Source: Rahnella victoriana
GTDB taxonomy: Bacteria > Pseudomonadota > Gammaproteobacteria > Enterobacterales > Enterobacteriaceae
Assembly: GCF_004330295.1 (NCBI RefSeq)
Contig: NZ_SJOJ01000022.1
Location: 27,958 to 91,957 of the forward strand
Direction: 5' to 3'
Length of the DNA: 64,000 nucleotides
Shown: positions 1-9,712 of the stretch, piece by piece
Numbering within the stretch: position 1 is the first letter of the stretch
Layout: every line of letters starts with the position of its first letter
Program-made: the position numbers and the translations under genes
Notes under the pieces: model-generated
What the model was told of the DNA's origin: nothing
The model's input: the letters and a program-made list of their open reading frames with translations, nothing else
The model's database searches: none

Positions 1-203
1 AGCACCAGACCTTTCAGATTCGGATACTGCTGCGCTTTTTGCAAAATGGCGCAAATTTGCTGAGCAAATTCAGCCTTTAAGGTGTTCACCTTTTCGCCCG
101 GAACATCAATAGTGATGATGCCGATATGTTCTGCGGTAAACATCAGTGAGAAAGCGGAAACCGGTTCAGTCGCTTCGGTTTCTGCGGGTTGTCGGTTTTC
201 CAT
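1..203 (-). CDS. fadJ: Fatty acid oxidation complex alpha subunit FadJ, N-terminal fragment
   Basis: Only the first 67 codons are inside the window; the gene continues past position 1. The translated start ([18 protein letters not shown]) and the later stretch [17 protein letters not shown] match the N terminus of FadJ, the enoyl-CoA hydratase/3-hydroxyacyl-CoA dehydrogenase that pairs with FadI. The start ATG lies 8 bp downstream of the fadI stop on the same strand, as in the E. coli fadIJ operon, so the two are very probably cotranscribed. Catalytic residues lie outside the window and cannot be checked. Confidence 0.9.
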   Translation of the reverse strand, partial: MENRQPAETEATEPVSAFSLMFTAEHIGIITIDVPGEKVNTLKAEFAQQICAILQKAQQYPNLKGLV

Positions 204-211
204 CGTGTCCC

Positions 212-1525
212 TCATTGCGCGGCCTCCACAATCATCGCCCCGCCCAGGCCACCCGCTGCGCACGCTGTGGTCAGCCCGTATTTTCCGCCACGGCGGCGTA
301 ATTCATGCAGCGTTTGCGTAATCATTCGTGCGCCGGTTGCGGCAAATGGATGCCCGTACGCCAGCGAACCGCCCAGAACGTTAAATATATCCCAGTCTAT
401 TTCGCCAACCGCCTGACTGCGCCCGAGTTTTTCACGGGCAAATTCATCACTGGCTAACATTTTGATATTCGCCAGCGTCTGCGCCGCGAACGCCTCGTGC
501 ATATCGATCAGATCCAGATCGCCCAGCGTCAGTCCGGCGCGATCCAGCGCCAGCGGCGTGGCATAAGCCGGGCCGAGCAGCATATCTTCCCAGACGTCGA
601 TGGCGGCGAAGGCAAAACTTGTCAGATAACCCAGCGGTTTCAGACCCAGTTCCCGCGCACGCGATTCACTCATCATCAGCACCGCCGCCGCGCCATCGGT
701 CAGCGGCGTGCTGGTGGCGGCAGTGACCGTGCCGTGTTTGCGGTCAAACGCCGGACGCAATTTCGCGTACTGGCCGATTTCAGAGTTGAGACGAATATTG
801 TTGTCTTTTTGCAGCACCTCGCGGTACGGCGGCACCTGCGCGGCCATCACCTGAGAGGTCAGATACCCCTGCTCCCACGCCTGCGCGGCCAGTGTATGCG
901 AGCGGTGCGCCAGCTCATCCTGTTCCGCACGGCTGATGTGATGACTTTTCGCCATTTGCTCGGCCGTATCGCCCATCCGCAAACCGGTGGAATATTCCGC
1001 GACCGCCGGTGGCACCGGCAGTAAATCGCGCAGTTTCAGTTTGCTGAAAATGGAAAGGCGCTGCGACAGCGTGCGCGCTTTATTCACGTCCACCAGTGCG
1101 CGGACGAGACGTTTACTGACGCCAATCGGCAACACCGAGGAGGAATCCGCTCCGCCCGCGATCCCGACACTGACTGTGCCGCTGAGAATGCTTTCCGCCA
1201 CGTTCGCTACCGCCTGAAAGCTGGTGGCACAGGCGCGCGACACACTGTAGGCATCGGTCGAAACATTCATGCCGGTGCCCAGCACAATCTCACGCGCAAT
1301 ATTCGGCGCCTCCGGCATCTGCACCACCTGGCCGAAAACCAGCTGGTCGATGTCTTTCGGGTCTATCCCACTTTTTGCCAGCAGCTCACTGACCACGATT
1401 TTGCCGAGATCGACAGCAGGAATGCCGTGATAGGCGGTGGCCTGTTTCGCAAACGGCGTACGCAAGCCATCGACAATCGCAATGCGATCGCCCTCACGCG
1501 TTACCAGTGGAATGACTTTGTTCAT
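212..1525 (-). CDS. fadI: 3-ketoacyl-CoA thiolase FadI (acetyl-CoA C-acyltransferase)
   Basis: This is the beta subunit of the FadIJ beta-oxidation complex. It thiolytically cleaves 3-ketoacyl-CoA to acetyl-CoA and a shortened acyl-CoA in the cytoplasm. The 437-residue protein has normal family length. The nucleophilic cysteine lies in the motif [10 protein letters not shown] (Cys99), the catalytic histidine in HEAFAAQ and GHPFAATGA, and the second cysteine in CAAGGLGGA (about residue 422). It precedes fadJ by 8 bp. A FadR-like operator sits 29 bp upstream of the ATG, which suggests repression by FadR that is relieved by long-chain acyl-CoA. The lack of an upstream competing ATG makes this start clear. 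Confidence 0.96.
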   Translation of the reverse strand: MNKVIPLVTREGDRIAIVDGLRTPFAKQATAYHGIPAVDLGKIVVSELLAKSGIDPKDIDQLVFGQVVQMPEAPNIAREIVLGTGMNVSTDAYSVSRACATSFQAVANVAESILSGTVSVGIAGGADSSSVLPIGVSKRLVRALVDVNKARTLSQRLSIFSKLKLRDLLPVPPAVAEYSTGLRMGDTAEQMAKSHHISRAEQDELAHRSHTLAAQAWEQGYLTSQVMAAQVPPYREVLQKDNNIRLNSEIGQYAKLRPAFDRKHGTVTAATSTPLTDGAAAVLMMSESRARELGLKPLGYLTSFAFAAIDVWEDMLLGPAYATPLALDRAGLTLGDLDLIDMHEAFAAQTLANIKMLASDEFAREKLGRSQAVGEIDWDIFNVLGGSLAYGHPFAATGARMITQTLHELRRRGGKYGLTTACAAGGLGGAMIVEAAQ

Positions 1526-1553
1526 ACACGCTCCTGAGAAAAAATAGGGTCTT

Positions 1554-1570
1554 AAGAGGTCAGACCTGAT
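1554..1570. promoter_or_regulatory. FadR-type operator upstream of fadI
   Basis: The 17-mer contains the perfect core AGGTCAGACCT centred at 1562, which matches the known FadR consensus (AACTGGTCNGACCTGTT). It lies just upstream of fadI on the minus strand. The same core recurs upstream of fadL in this window, which supports a shared FadR regulon. Binding is inferred from sequence only. Confidence 0.7.
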
Positions 1571-1687
1571 AACTCAGTTTTAACCATGTATTTACATTTG
1601 GCAAAGCGAAAGGCAGTGAAGTGCGAGCAACAGCAAATTTTTCTGAAATAAGAAGGAGAAGAAATGCGACAGGCAGGAATAGCGGAC

Positions 1688-1716
1688 AAAAAAATACCGC
1701 TTATATAAGCGGTATT
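1688..1716 (-). terminator. Rho-independent terminator of yfcZ
   Basis: A 24-bp perfect palindrome, AATACCGCTTAT followed by ATAAGCGGTATT (1693-1716), is followed on the minus strand by seven T residues (A-run 1688-1694 on the plus strand). It lies downstream of yfcZ and upstream of fadI, so it separates the two transcription units. Together with the ERIC element and the FadR site it fills the 327-bp space between yfcZ and fadI. Confidence 0.7.
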
Positions 1717-1730
1717 ACAATTTAAAACTT

Positions 1731-1856
1731 CCCCTAAATAATTTGAGTCTCAGAAAGGCGGCAATCGAAGTAATCCCGATGAGCTGACATAAGTCAGTGA
1801 TTCGGGTTACTGAGTGCAGCCAACGCATCTGCGGCTCAAAGTATGACGGGGATTAG
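1731..1856. repeat. ERIC (IRU) repeat, copy 1
   Basis: The core CCCGATGAGCTGACATAAGT and the following GTGATTCGGG, then AGCCAACGCATCTGCGG and a terminal TATGACGGGG, follow the enterobacterial ERIC consensus. The element is an imperfect palindrome whose central stem is CTGAC/GTCAG. Its right end overlaps the yfcZ stop codon (1853-1855). A second copy lies at 10661-10782. Confidence 0.75.
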
Positions 1857-2185
1857 CGCAAGGCTAACTGGAAGATCATGGTCTCAGCCTGACAGCTAAA
1901 GGTGAAATCGATATTCAGCTCAACGCCGCCTTCGACTTTTTCCAGACGGCTGGTGATTTCGCATGGCTCGGATTCTACATCGCGCGCACGTTCGGTCAGG
2001 GTTTGCAGCATTTCTTTCGCCTGTGCTTCATTTTCGAAAACGCGGCTGTAAGAGGCGGTGCAATCGGTGTTGTCCATGATGGTACCCACATCAACACAAC
2101 AGCAGGCGGCGGTTTCTTCCGCGCCACATTTGTTGATGGAATGCAGAGGTTGGGTGGATTTGGAGGACATAGTTACGTCAGACAT
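1853..2185 (-). CDS. yfcZ: YfcZ/YiiS family protein (DUF406)
   Basis: This small soluble protein of unknown function is normally found beside fadL in enterobacteria. The Cys-rich segment AACCCVDVGTIMDNTDCTAS and the C-terminal stretch DFTFSCQAETMIFQLALR closely follow E. coli YfcZ. I chose the start at 2185 (MSDVTMSSKS), because GGGGAG lies at a good distance upstream. An ATG directly adjacent at 2188 and a longer form from 2218 are possible but less likely; E. coli YfcZ is shorter still and would correspond to an internal start. It is divergent from fadL and followed by an ERIC element and a terminator. The clustered cysteines could bind metal, but that is a guess. Confidence 0.88.
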   Translation of the reverse strand: MSDVTMSSKSTQPLHSINKCGAEETAACCCVDVGTIMDNTDCTASYSRVFENEAQAKEMLQTLTERARDVESEPCEITSRLEKVEGGVELNIDFTFSCQAETMIFQLALR

Positions 2186-2603
2186 CATTTTCTCCCCGGC
2201 ATCAACGGCAACATCCACCGTCTGGCCTGTTTGCGAATAAAGAATTTATTTTCAGCCTGTATTTTACGCCACCGCCCTGACAACACACGACAACTTACTT
2301 TTTATGTGGCTTTGGGGTGATCCAGATCACGTAAATACAAGCAATCGGTTAAAACTAAGTCTGCCTTCTCACTTTAACGTTTCTTAATTGAACTTTTATT
2401 GTTGGTTTTTTGTTAAGTGGATCCAATTTCTTGCATCAAGTAAGAAATATCAATGAAACATTATTGCAACTACACCACAGGTCAGACCTATACTTCGCTC
2501 ACTGGTCTGATTTGTCAGACTGATAACGGACCCTACAATCCCGCGCTCATTGTTACGTCATGTAACATTGTTTGATAAAAAACATAAAATTGAGGTTTTG
2601 GTC
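2186..2603. promoter_or_regulatory. Divergent yfcZ-fadL regulatory region with two FadR-type operators
   Basis: This 418-bp region holds no gene. Operator 1 (2476-2492) has the core AGGTCAGACCT; operator 2 (2501-2517) reads ACTGGTCTGATTTGTCA. Both resemble the FadR consensus. A candidate fadL promoter has TTGCAA at 2464-2469 and TATACT at 2489-2494. The 19-bp spacer is long, so the promoter call is weak. The -10 overlaps operator 1, which fits repression by FadR. The inverted repeat GTTAC/GTAAC near 2553-2567 is unassigned. Confidence 0.6.
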
Positions 2604-3881
2604 ATGAACCAGAAAAACCTGTTTAAAAGATCAGCTCTGGCAGCTGCAGTGGCAATTGTTTCCTCCAATGTATATGCAGCAGGTTTTCAGTTAAATGAAT
2701 ATACCGCTGCGGGCTTAGGTCGCTCCTTCTCTGGTGAAGGCGCTATCGCTGACACCGCAGCGTCCGGTAGCCGTAACCCGGCAACCATGACCATGTTCGA
2801 TCGCCCTTCCTTCTCGGCAGGCGCGATTTATGTCGACCCGGACGTCAGCGTGACGGGGAAATCCCCGGTCACCGGTGCCAGCACCAGTGATGATAATATT
2901 GCGCCAAATCAGTGGGTGCCGAATATCCACTTTATTATGCCTCTGGACGATCAATGGGCGGTTGGCGCATCAGCCACCTCCAACTACGGTCTGGCGACAG
3001 AATTTAGCGATAATTATCCGGCAGGCCCGATCGGCGGTGAAACAGACCTCACCACCATCAACACTAACTTAAGTGTGGCTTACCGTTTGAACCAGAATTT
3101 CAGCTTCGGTGTCGGCTTTGATGCCGTCTACGCGAAAGCGAAAATCCGTCGTACCGCCGGTGAGCTGGTTCCGCTGCAAACGGGTGGCCTGCTGCCAGCC
3201 GACACGGAAGCCGCCAAGCTGAAAGGTAACGAATGGGGCTACGGCTGGAACGCCGGTATCTTGTATGAAGTGGATGATAATAACCGTTACGGTTTCACCT
3301 ACCGTTCAGAAGTGAAAATCGACTTTGACGGCGAATACCGCAACGGCATTCCGCAGGCGTTAGGCGGCACGGGCGGTCATACCGTTCCGGGTTCTCTGAC
3401 CCTCAACCTGCCAGAAATGTGGGAATTGTCCGGTTATAACAAAGTCGCACCGAAATGGGCGATTCACTACAGCCTGGCTTACACCAGCTGGAGCCAGTTC
3501 CAGGAGCTGAAAGCCACCGGTTCTGACGGTCAGACCCTGTTCCAGAAAGACGAAGGCTACCATGATGCGTACCGCATCGCGTTGGGTACCACGTATTACT
3601 ACGACGAGAACTGGACTTTCCGTACCGGTATAGCCTTCGATGACAGCCCGGTTCCGGCAGATAACCGCACCATTTCTATCCCGGATCAGGATCGCTTCTG
3701 GATTTCCGCGGGTACCACTTACGCCTTCAATAAAGATGCGTCAGTGGATGTCGGTGTCTCCTATATGCACGGCCAGACAGTGAATATCAGCGAGAAAGTG
3801 GCAGACGGTGTACCGAACTATGAGTTCGAAGCGAAAGGCACCGCGATGCTGTATGGCGCGAACTTTAACTATAGCTTCTGA
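2604..3881 (+). CDS. fadL: Long-chain fatty acid outer membrane transporter FadL
   Basis: FadL is a 14-strand outer-membrane beta-barrel that takes up long-chain fatty acids. The signal peptide ([20 protein letters not shown]...) ends at the Ala-Ala before GFQLNEY, and GFQLNE is the characteristic mature N terminus that forms the plug. The protein ends in a terminal Phe (ANFNYSF), as expected for BAM-dependent insertion. I placed the start at 2604 because the signal peptide begins there and GAGG lies upstream; an in-frame ATG at 2550 would add a non-signal extension. With 425 residues it is close to the family norm. Two FadR-like sites lie upstream. Confidence 0.95.
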   Translation: MNQKNLFKRSALAAAVAIVSSNVYAAGFQLNEYTAAGLGRSFSGEGAIADTAASGSRNPATMTMFDRPSFSAGAIYVDPDVSVTGKSPVTGASTSDDNIAPNQWVPNIHFIMPLDDQWAVGASATSNYGLATEFSDNYPAGPIGGETDLTTINTNLSVAYRLNQNFSFGVGFDAVYAKAKIRRTAGELVPLQTGGLLPADTEAAKLKGNEWGYGWNAGILYEVDDNNRYGFTYRSEVKIDFDGEYRNGIPQALGGTGGHTVPGSLTLNLPEMWELSGYNKVAPKWAIHYSLAYTSWSQFQELKATGSDGQTLFQKDEGYHDAYRIALGTTYYYDENWTFRTGIAFDDSPVPADNRTISIPDQDRFWISAGTTYAFNKDASVDVGVSYMHGQTVNISEKVADGVPNYEFEAKGTAMLYGANFNYSF

Positions 3882-3904
3882 TAAGCCAAAGTTACGCCAG
3901 AGAG

Positions 3905-3932
3905 AAAAAAAGCGCCGGAAGGCGCTTTTTTT
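3905..3932. terminator. Bidirectional terminator between fadL and mlaA
   Basis: The stem AAGCGCC/GGCGCTT with loop GGAA is flanked by A-runs and T-runs on both sides, so it can end transcription from both convergent genes, fadL (+) and mlaA (-). Confidence 0.9.
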
Positions 3933-3947
3933 ATGCACAAGAAACGG

Positions 3948-4715
3948 TTATTCCGCATCGATATCTTTCAGGTCGCCCTGAATCAATGCCGCGTTCGGGT
4001 TTTCCTGCGGCGTCAGCTGACCGCCTCTCGCCAGGAAATCATGACGCTGGAAGTACGCTTCACGGATAAACAGATACGGATCAGAAGAGTTACGGATCAG
4101 GCCATCAGAATCGAGCAGTTCAGCACGGGTTTCGACGCCTTCCAGTACCCATTTACCGGCCGACATCCAGAAGGTCAGGTAGCTGAGCATCGGGTACAGA
4201 TCATCGACCAGATCGCCCCCTTCATCACGAATGGTCGCGCTGCCATAACCCGGCAGAACCACATACGGACCGTAGCCGACACCGTAATGTCCCAGCGTGC
4301 TGCCGAAGCCTTGTGCTTCCTCGCGCGCCAGTTTCGGATTCGCCATGCCCGCCACGTCAATCAGACCGCCCATCCCCAGAAGCGTGTTCAGGAAGAAACG
4401 GTTGAAGTGGATCGCCGCACGGTACGGATCGCCTTTCAGCAAGGAGTTGACCATGCTGGCCGGTTCATCAAGGTTGCTGAGGAAATTGCTGGTACCGTTA
4501 CGCGCCGGTTGCGGCACGTAATCACGCCATGCGACGGCAACAGGCCGCACGAGGTACGGATCCATATAGTTGTAGTTAAAGTCGAACATCACCCGGTTGA
4601 AACCTTCGAGCGGATCAGAACGTCCTTGCTGTTCGCTGTCCGAAGATCCGGACGTGCCGGCACAACCGACCAGCAAAACTGTCGCAAACGCCAGCCCAGT
4701 CAGGCGTAAGTTCAT
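3948..4715 (-). CDS. mlaA: Phospholipid-binding lipoprotein MlaA (VacJ)
   Basis: MlaA is an outer-membrane lipoprotein that removes misplaced phospholipids from the outer leaflet and passes them to MlaC, which maintains lipid asymmetry. The N terminus has a lipobox ending in VGC (Cys18). The body carries typical MlaA segments such as DPLEGFNRVMFDFNYNYMD, LGHYGVGYGPYVVLPGYG and an acidic C-terminal tail. The 255 residues are normal length. It lies 34 bp downstream of ccmI on the same strand, with only an imperfect intercistronic hairpin (GGTTCC/GGAACC, 4741-4759) and no T-run between them. Readthrough from the ccm operon is therefore possible. Confidence 0.95.
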   Translation of the reverse strand: MNLRLTGLAFATVLLVGCAGTSGSSDSEQQGRSDPLEGFNRVMFDFNYNYMDPYLVRPVAVAWRDYVPQPARNGTSNFLSNLDEPASMVNSLLKGDPYRAAIHFNRFFLNTLLGMGGLIDVAGMANPKLAREEAQGFGSTLGHYGVGYGPYVVLPGYGSATIRDEGGDLVDDLYPMLSYLTFWMSAGKWVLEGVETRAELLDSDGLIRNSSDPYLFIREAYFQRHDFLARGGQLTPQENPNAALIQGDLKDIDAE

Positions 4716-4749
4716 GGATATCTCCCTGTTTTTGATCGTCGGTTCCTTA

Positions 4750-5964
4750 TTATGGAACCTGCTGATTAATGTCGATGCTGACCTGACCGTTACCGGTAAA
4801 ATCGATCAGCGGACTGTCGCCGTACCAGTCACCTGAGGCCGGGGTTGCCAGACCATTTTGTGAAATACGAACGCGTACTTTTAATTGATGCAGCGAAGAA
4901 AGCAAGCGTTCCGGCATCATTGCGTTGCTGTCATCGACAGTGATCGCCAGCGGGAAGCGGCTGAGCGGCAGCTTTTTAACCGCTACCGGCACCGGACTGC
5001 TGCCATCTGTCACGGAAATAAAGACCGTGCCATTCTGCGGAAGTTTCGTCTGTGCGTCAGCAGAAAGCGTCACATTGACCGCCAGTTTAGCCTGATCCAG
5101 ACCGGCTTTCTGTTTTGCCTGCGCAATGCTGGCGTTAACCATTTCCAGACGCTTATCCCCGGCAGGCAGGATTTTCTGCATAACTTCCCACGCGCCAATG
5201 GCTTGCGGGTAATGACCCTGTTCATATTCATTATAGGCCAGCAGGCTTAGCACACGCAGATCGCCCTGAGATTTTTCCAGCATACTGCGTAACAGATTGC
5301 CGCCGGTAAGGTTATCCTGCGGATCCGACGAGCGGGTCAGCACTTCGGCATAACCGAGTTTGACGGACATATCGTTTGGCGCGAGCTGATACGCATGGGC
5401 ATACGCCTGCGTGGCGGTGGCGGCATTGTTGAGCGCCATCCCGACCCGGCCAAGCATCACCCAGTCCTGAATATTATCCGGATTGGCCTGCAAATCGGTA
5501 CGCAATCCGAGCCCCAGATCCTGCACATCCGTGGCGGTCAGCGGCGCGCCGTGATCGTCAGCAATGCGGTGGCGCAGATCAGGCATGTGTTGCATCACCT
5601 GATTCCACGCACTCACCTGCCCCAGACCACCGGCGTAGAGATACAGCCCCAGCGTGATGATCACCAGCAGAATACCGCCCGGCACCAGCGTCCAGCGGCC
5701 TATCGGCTGAACCGCAACCGGTGCCTGTCCGGCAGGAATGTCCGTCAGCAGGTTTTCCTGTAACTCCTGAATATGCGCCGGACGCTCATCCACCACGCCC
5801 TGCGCTTCGTCTTCTTCCAGCTCACTCAGACGGTGATGGTAAAACGCTTTGTTCAGCGCATCGCGGGAGGTATGTTCCGCCCGGTCGCCACGCACCACCG
5901 GCACAATAAACAGTGCCAGCGCGATAACCAGCATCACAATAATGCACAGCCAAAAAATGCTCAT
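4750..5964 (-). CDS. ccmI: Cytochrome c maturation protein CcmI (CycH)
   Basis: CcmI binds apocytochrome c in the periplasm and hands it to the CcmFH haem ligation complex. The N terminus has a membrane helix (MSIFWLCIIVMLVIALALF), a cytoplasmic loop, and a second helix (about residues 95-115). After that comes a periplasmic TPR region (for example NPDNIQDWVMLGRVGMALNN) and a C-terminal beta-rich domain. In E. coli this sequence is fused to CcmH; here it is a separate 404-residue gene, as in many other Gammaproteobacteria. Its ATG overlaps the ccmH stop by 4 bp (ATGA), which points to translational coupling. Confidence 0.92.
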   Translation of the reverse strand: MSIFWLCIIVMLVIALALFIVPVVRGDRAEHTSRDALNKAFYHHRLSELEEDEAQGVVDERPAHIQELQENLLTDIPAGQAPVAVQPIGRWTLVPGGILLVIITLGLYLYAGGLGQVSAWNQVMQHMPDLRHRIADDHGAPLTATDVQDLGLGLRTDLQANPDNIQDWVMLGRVGMALNNAATATQAYAHAYQLAPNDMSVKLGYAEVLTRSSDPQDNLTGGNLLRSMLEKSQGDLRVLSLLAYNEYEQGHYPQAIGAWEVMQKILPAGDKRLEMVNASIAQAKQKAGLDQAKLAVNVTLSADAQTKLPQNGTVFISVTDGSSPVPVAVKKLPLSRFPLAITVDDSNAMMPERLLSSLHQLKVRVRISQNGLATPASGDWYGDSPLIDFTGNGQVSIDINQQVP

Positions 5965-6446
5965 GATCCTTTCCCGTCGCTGTCTTTAAGTAACTGCGCC
6001 AGGCGCTGTCTCTCTTGTTCTGACATGTCTTCTGTTGTGTTTATCGTGCGCACCCTACCACGGCGGGAACGCATGAAAATCATTCCCGCGCCAATCACAA
6101 TCACCAGCACCGGACCGAGCCACAAAATGATCGTCGAGGGCGTGACCGGCGGTTCGTAAGTGACGAAATTACCGTAACGCGCCACCATATAGGCCACGAT
6201 TTGCTGGCGATCCTGCCCTTCATTGAGCAGCTGAAACACCTTGGTGCGCATATCGGCGGCGATGATCGAATCCGACGCCGCGATATTGGTGTTCTGGCAT
6301 TTCGGACAGCGCAGCTGCGCGGTGATGTCGCGGTAAGCCTGTTCCTGCTCCGGCGATGTGAACTGATACGTATCAATCGACGCAAAAGCACTGACACTCA
6401 GCAGCATGCCCAGCAGCAACGCGGGCAGTGATGAAATCAGTCTCAT
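5961..6446 (-). CDS. ccmH: Cytochrome c maturation thiol-disulfide protein CcmH
   Basis: CcmH keeps the haem-binding cysteines of apocytochrome c reduced and presents them for haem ligation. A signal peptide is followed by the signature LRCPKCQN (Cys47 and Cys50), then a C-terminal membrane helix (STIILWLGPVLVIVIGAGMIF). The 161-residue protein corresponds to the N-terminal half of the E. coli CcmH-CcmI fusion. ATGA overlaps link it to ccmG upstream and ccmI downstream. Confidence 0.94.
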   Translation of the reverse strand: MRLISSLPALLLGMLLSVSAFASIDTYQFTSPEQEQAYRDITAQLRCPKCQNTNIAASDSIIAADMRTKVFQLLNEGQDRQQIVAYMVARYGNFVTYEPPVTPSTIILWLGPVLVIVIGAGMIFMRSRRGRVRTINTTEDMSEQERQRLAQLLKDSDGKGS

Positions 6447-6994
6447 ACGCTGCCTCCGTATTTTTTGTACAGCGGCAAGACTTCGCTCTGCCAGACCTTT
6501 TCATTCAGGTCACCGGCATGGCGATAGCGGATGATGCCCTGTCCGTCGATCAGGAACGTTTCCGGCGCACCGTAAACCCCCAGATCTAACCCCAGCATGC
6601 CGTCGCCGTCGTACAGACTCAGCATGTAAGGATTACCCAGCGTATTCAGCCAGTTGACCGCTTTCTGCCGGTCGTCTTTATAATTCAGCCCGACCACGCG
6701 TACACCTTTGGCGGCGAGGGTATTCAGATAATCATGTTCGGCGCGGCAGGTCGGGCACCACGTCGCCCAGACATTGAGCAGCATCGGTTTGCCGTCGCGC
6801 AGTACCGACTGATCGTAGGTTTTCCCCGCCTGCGCCAGCGATTCCAGTTTGAACACCGGCACCGGTTTGCCGATCAGGGCAGATTCCAGCAAGGTCGGAT
6901 CATCGCCGTTGGCATTGCGGGTCAGTTGCACCAGAAAGGCTGCGGCCAGCGCCAGAAACAAGATCAGCGGAATAAAGAGGAGTTTACGGTTCAT
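6443..6994 (-). CDS. ccmG: Thiol:disulfide interchange protein CcmG (DsbE)
   Basis: This is a membrane-anchored periplasmic thioredoxin-like reductant in cytochrome c maturation. It receives electrons from DsbD and passes them to apocytochrome c and CcmH. An N-terminal anchor (LLFIPLILFLALAAAFLV) is followed by a thioredoxin fold with active site WCPTC (Cys80, Cys83). The GAPETFLID stretch with its cis-Pro region is typical of DsbE. The 183-residue length is usual. It overlaps ccmF and ccmH by 4 bp each. Confidence 0.95.
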   Translation of the reverse strand: MNRKLLFIPLILFLALAAAFLVQLTRNANGDDPTLLESALIGKPVPVFKLESLAQAGKTYDQSVLRDGKPMLLNVWATWCPTCRAEHDYLNTLAAKGVRVVGLNYKDDRQKAVNWLNTLGNPYMLSLYDGDGMLGLDLGVYGAPETFLIDGQGIIRYRHAGDLNEKVWQSEVLPLYKKYGGSV

Positions 6995-8964
6995 GCTTCT
7001 TCAGCCTCCGTCAGACCTTGCTTCTTAAGCTTTTTGCTCATGCGATAGCGCGGATCGAGAATACACAGCACGCCGCCCGCCGCCATAAACAGGCCGCCGA
7101 GCCAGATCCAGCGGACAAAAGGTTTGTAGTACAACCGCACAGCCCAGGATCCGTCGTCCATCTCTTCACCCAGCGCGGCGTACAGGTCACGCGCCAGATT
7201 GCCGTCGATGGCCGCTTCGGTCATCATGCTGCGCGCCACGCTGTAGAAGCGTTTTTCAGCGTGCAGCGTGGTGACTTTTTTGCCGTTCTGAGTGACGTCA
7301 ATATTCGCCTCACCGCCGGTATAGTTCGGGCCGGTAATGTCACGAACATCGCGGAAAATAAAGTGATAGTCATGAATATCCACGGTATCGCCGGACTTCA
7401 TGCGCACATCGCGCTCCACGCTGTAATTCTGGCTGAAGGCGATGCCGATCACCGTGACCGCCACGCCGAGATGGCCAAGCACCATGCCCCAGTGACTGCG
7501 GGAAAGTTTGGTCAGACCGCGCCAGAATGAATGACGGTGCGTGGCGCGTTCGTGCAGTTCCATCAGCGTAAGGACGATCACCCACACCGACATCAGCATA
7601 CCGACCACGGTCATGCCGACAATTTTATCCTGCAACAACCACGGCAGAAGAATCGACAAGACCAGCGTGACGACCAGCGCCAGGCCCAGACGACGCCACA
7701 GTTTGCTCGGTTCATCACGACGCCAGCGCACCAGCGGCCCGATCCCCAGCAGCAGCGCCAGCGGTGCCATCAGCCAGGTAAACATCGTATTAAAGAAGGG
7801 TTCGCCGATAGAAATACTGCCCAGCCCGAGCTGTTTGTGGATCAGCGGCAGCAACGTACCGAGCAGCACCACCAGCATCGCCGCGACCAGCAACACGTTG
7901 TTGCCCAGCAGATAGCTTTCGCGAGAGTGTAATTCGTGACGGCTCGGCGCGCGCACCGAGTTACCTTTGAAGGCATACAGCAGCAGCGAGCCGCCGATCA
8001 CAATCACCAGATAAGCGAGGATAAACATGCCGCGCGCCGGATCCGAAGCAAACGAGTGAACGGAGACCAGCACGCCGGAGCGCACCAGGAAAGTGCCGAG
8101 CAGACACAGCGAGAACGCGGTGATCGCCAGCAGTACCGTCCAGGCTTTAAACGTCCCGCGCTTTTCGGTCACCGCCAGCGAGTGGATCAGCGCCGTACCG
8201 GCCAGCCACGGCATAAAGGAGGCGTTCTCAACCGGATCCCAGAACCACCAGCCGCCCCAGCCTAATTCGTAATACGCCCAGGCGGACCCGAGCACAATGC
8301 CGATAGTCAGAAACACCCACGCGGCTTGTGTCCACGGACGCGACCAGCGCGCCCATGCGGTATCCAGACGACCGGCCATCAGCGAAGCAATCGCGAACGC
8401 AAAGGCCACGGAGAAACCGACGTATCCCATGTACAGCAAAGGCGGATGGAAAATCAGGCCGATATCCTGCAACACCGGATTCAGGTCGCTGCCGTCTACC
8501 GGGAAATTCGGCAAAGAGCGGATAAACGGATTCGACGTCAGCAAAATAAACAGCAGGAAACCGCCGGTGATCATGCCCATCACCGCCAGCACGCGCGACA
8601 CCGCATCCTGCGGCATACGGCGGCTGAACAGCGCCACGGCGAGCGTCCAGCAACTCAGCAATAACACCCACAGCAGCAGCGAACCTTCGTGTGCGCCCCA
8701 GGTGGCCGCCACGCGGTAATATACCGGCAGACGGGTGTTGGAGTTATTGGCGACATACGCGACGGTAAAATCATTCACCACAAACGCATGCACCAGAATA
8801 ATGAAGGCCAGCACGATGCAGGCGAACATGCCGTACGCCAGCGGACGCGCCATCGCCATCATCCGGCTGTCCTGACGGGCAGCGCCCCACTGCGGATAAA
8901 TACTCAGTAACACCGCCAGACCTAACGCCAGACAGAGTGCAAATGTTCCCAGTTCCGGCATCAT
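6991..8964 (-). CDS. ccmF: Haem lyase subunit CcmF
   Basis: CcmF is the large polytopic membrane subunit of the holocytochrome c synthetase and transfers haem from holo-CcmE to apocytochrome c. The tryptophan-rich WWD signature is present ([19 protein letters not shown]), together with conserved histidines in the HEGSLLLW and [16 protein letters not shown] regions. The 657 residues match E. coli CcmF in length. It sits in the uninterrupted, 4-bp-overlapping chain ccmC-D-E-F-G-H-I. Confidence 0.96.
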   Translation of the reverse strand: MMPELGTFALCLALGLAVLLSIYPQWGAARQDSRMMAMARPLAYGMFACIVLAFIILVHAFVVNDFTVAYVANNSNTRLPVYYRVAATWGAHEGSLLLWVLLLSCWTLAVALFSRRMPQDAVSRVLAVMGMITGGFLLFILLTSNPFIRSLPNFPVDGSDLNPVLQDIGLIFHPPLLYMGYVGFSVAFAFAIASLMAGRLDTAWARWSRPWTQAAWVFLTIGIVLGSAWAYYELGWGGWWFWDPVENASFMPWLAGTALIHSLAVTEKRGTFKAWTVLLAITAFSLCLLGTFLVRSGVLVSVHSFASDPARGMFILAYLVIVIGGSLLLYAFKGNSVRAPSRHELHSRESYLLGNNVLLVAAMLVVLLGTLLPLIHKQLGLGSISIGEPFFNTMFTWLMAPLALLLGIGPLVRWRRDEPSKLWRRLGLALVVTLVLSILLPWLLQDKIVGMTVVGMLMSVWVIVLTLMELHERATHRHSFWRGLTKLSRSHWGMVLGHLGVAVTVIGIAFSQNYSVERDVRMKSGDTVDIHDYHFIFRDVRDITGPNYTGGEANIDVTQNGKKVTTLHAEKRFYSVARSMMTEAAIDGNLARDLYAALGEEMDDGSWAVRLYYKPFVRWIWLGGLFMAAGGVLCILDPRYRMSKKLKKQGLTEAEEA

Positions 8965-9455
8965 GAGCGGTCATTTCCTTTATCGTTGCCCACATAGGCC
9001 GAAGCCGGCCCTTTGTGGTTTTCTTTCATGGCGTCGGCAACTTCCGGCGGCACATATTTTTCATCGTGTTTCGCCAGAACCTGAATGGCATTCACCACGT
9101 TCCCCGGTTCCATCACGCCCTGCGCCACCACGCCCTGCCCTTCGCGAAACAGATCCGGCAGGATGCCGTTGTATGTCACCGCGATCGCACCGCGCGCATC
9201 ATAAATTTTAAAACTGACCTGCAAACTTTTCGGATCACGCTTCACGGAACCGGGCATCACCATACCGCCGATACGCAGGCGCTGGCCGACGGTCGGCATT
9301 TCGTGGTCTTCACCTTTGCCCTGCAATATTTCACTGGGTGTATAAAACAAATCAATATTCGAGCGCAGCGCGTACATCACCAGTGAGATGCTCAGGCCAA
9401 GGCCGATCAGCACCACCAGCGCCAGCGACAGCCGCTTTTTACGACGTGGATTCAC
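8961..9455 (-). CDS. ccmE: Haem chaperone CcmE
   Basis: CcmE is a membrane-anchored periplasmic haem chaperone that binds haem covalently through a histidine before delivery to CcmF. The N-terminal anchor ([22 protein letters not shown]) is followed by an OB-fold. The haem-attachment motif [12 protein letters not shown] places His130 and Tyr134 exactly as in E. coli CcmE. Length is 164 residues. Coupled by ATGA overlaps to ccmD and ccmF. Confidence 0.95.
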   Translation of the reverse strand: MNPRRKKRLSLALVVLIGLGLSISLVMYALRSNIDLFYTPSEILQGKGEDHEMPTVGQRLRIGGMVMPGSVKRDPKSLQVSFKIYDARGAIAVTYNGILPDLFREGQGVVAQGVMEPGNVVNAIQVLAKHDEKYVPPEVADAMKENHKGPASAYVGNDKGNDRS

Positions 9456-9712
9456 AATAACTTCTCCGGGGAAGTGTCCGGTTCCAGCGGTGACGTCTGC
9501 GCGTCTTGCTGTTTTTTAGACTGAGACTGACTGATACGTTTTTCACGCGCCTGACGACGATGAACCTCGCCTAGGATCTGCCGGTGCTGCACAAAGGTAT
9601 GCACCACCAGCGCAATCAGGGAAATCAGGGTGGCGGCGACCGACAGCCAGACATAAAAGGCATAGCCGCCCATCGCAAAGAAATCATGCCAGCTTGAGAA
9701 TGCAGGGCTCAT
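9452..9712 (-). CDS. ccmD: Haem exporter protein CcmD
   Basis: CcmD is a small membrane protein of the CcmABCD ATPase complex that helps release holo-CcmE. It has one membrane helix ([21 protein letters not shown]) preceded by the conserved [11 protein letters not shown] segment and followed by a basic cytoplasmic tail. At 86 residues it is somewhat longer than E. coli CcmD because of a polar C-terminal extension rich in Ser, Gln and Lys. It overlaps ccmC and ccmE by 4 bp. Confidence 0.92.
   Translation of the reverse strand: MSPAFSSWHDFFAMGGYAFYVWLSVAATLISLIALVVHTFVQHRQILGEVHRRQAREKRISQSQSKKQQDAQTSPLEPDTSPEKLL

Noticed and set aside
3933..4709. 258-codon plus-strand frame over mlaA
   Set aside because: It is antisense to the well-supported lipoprotein MlaA, starts within the terminator region and has no ribosome-binding site.
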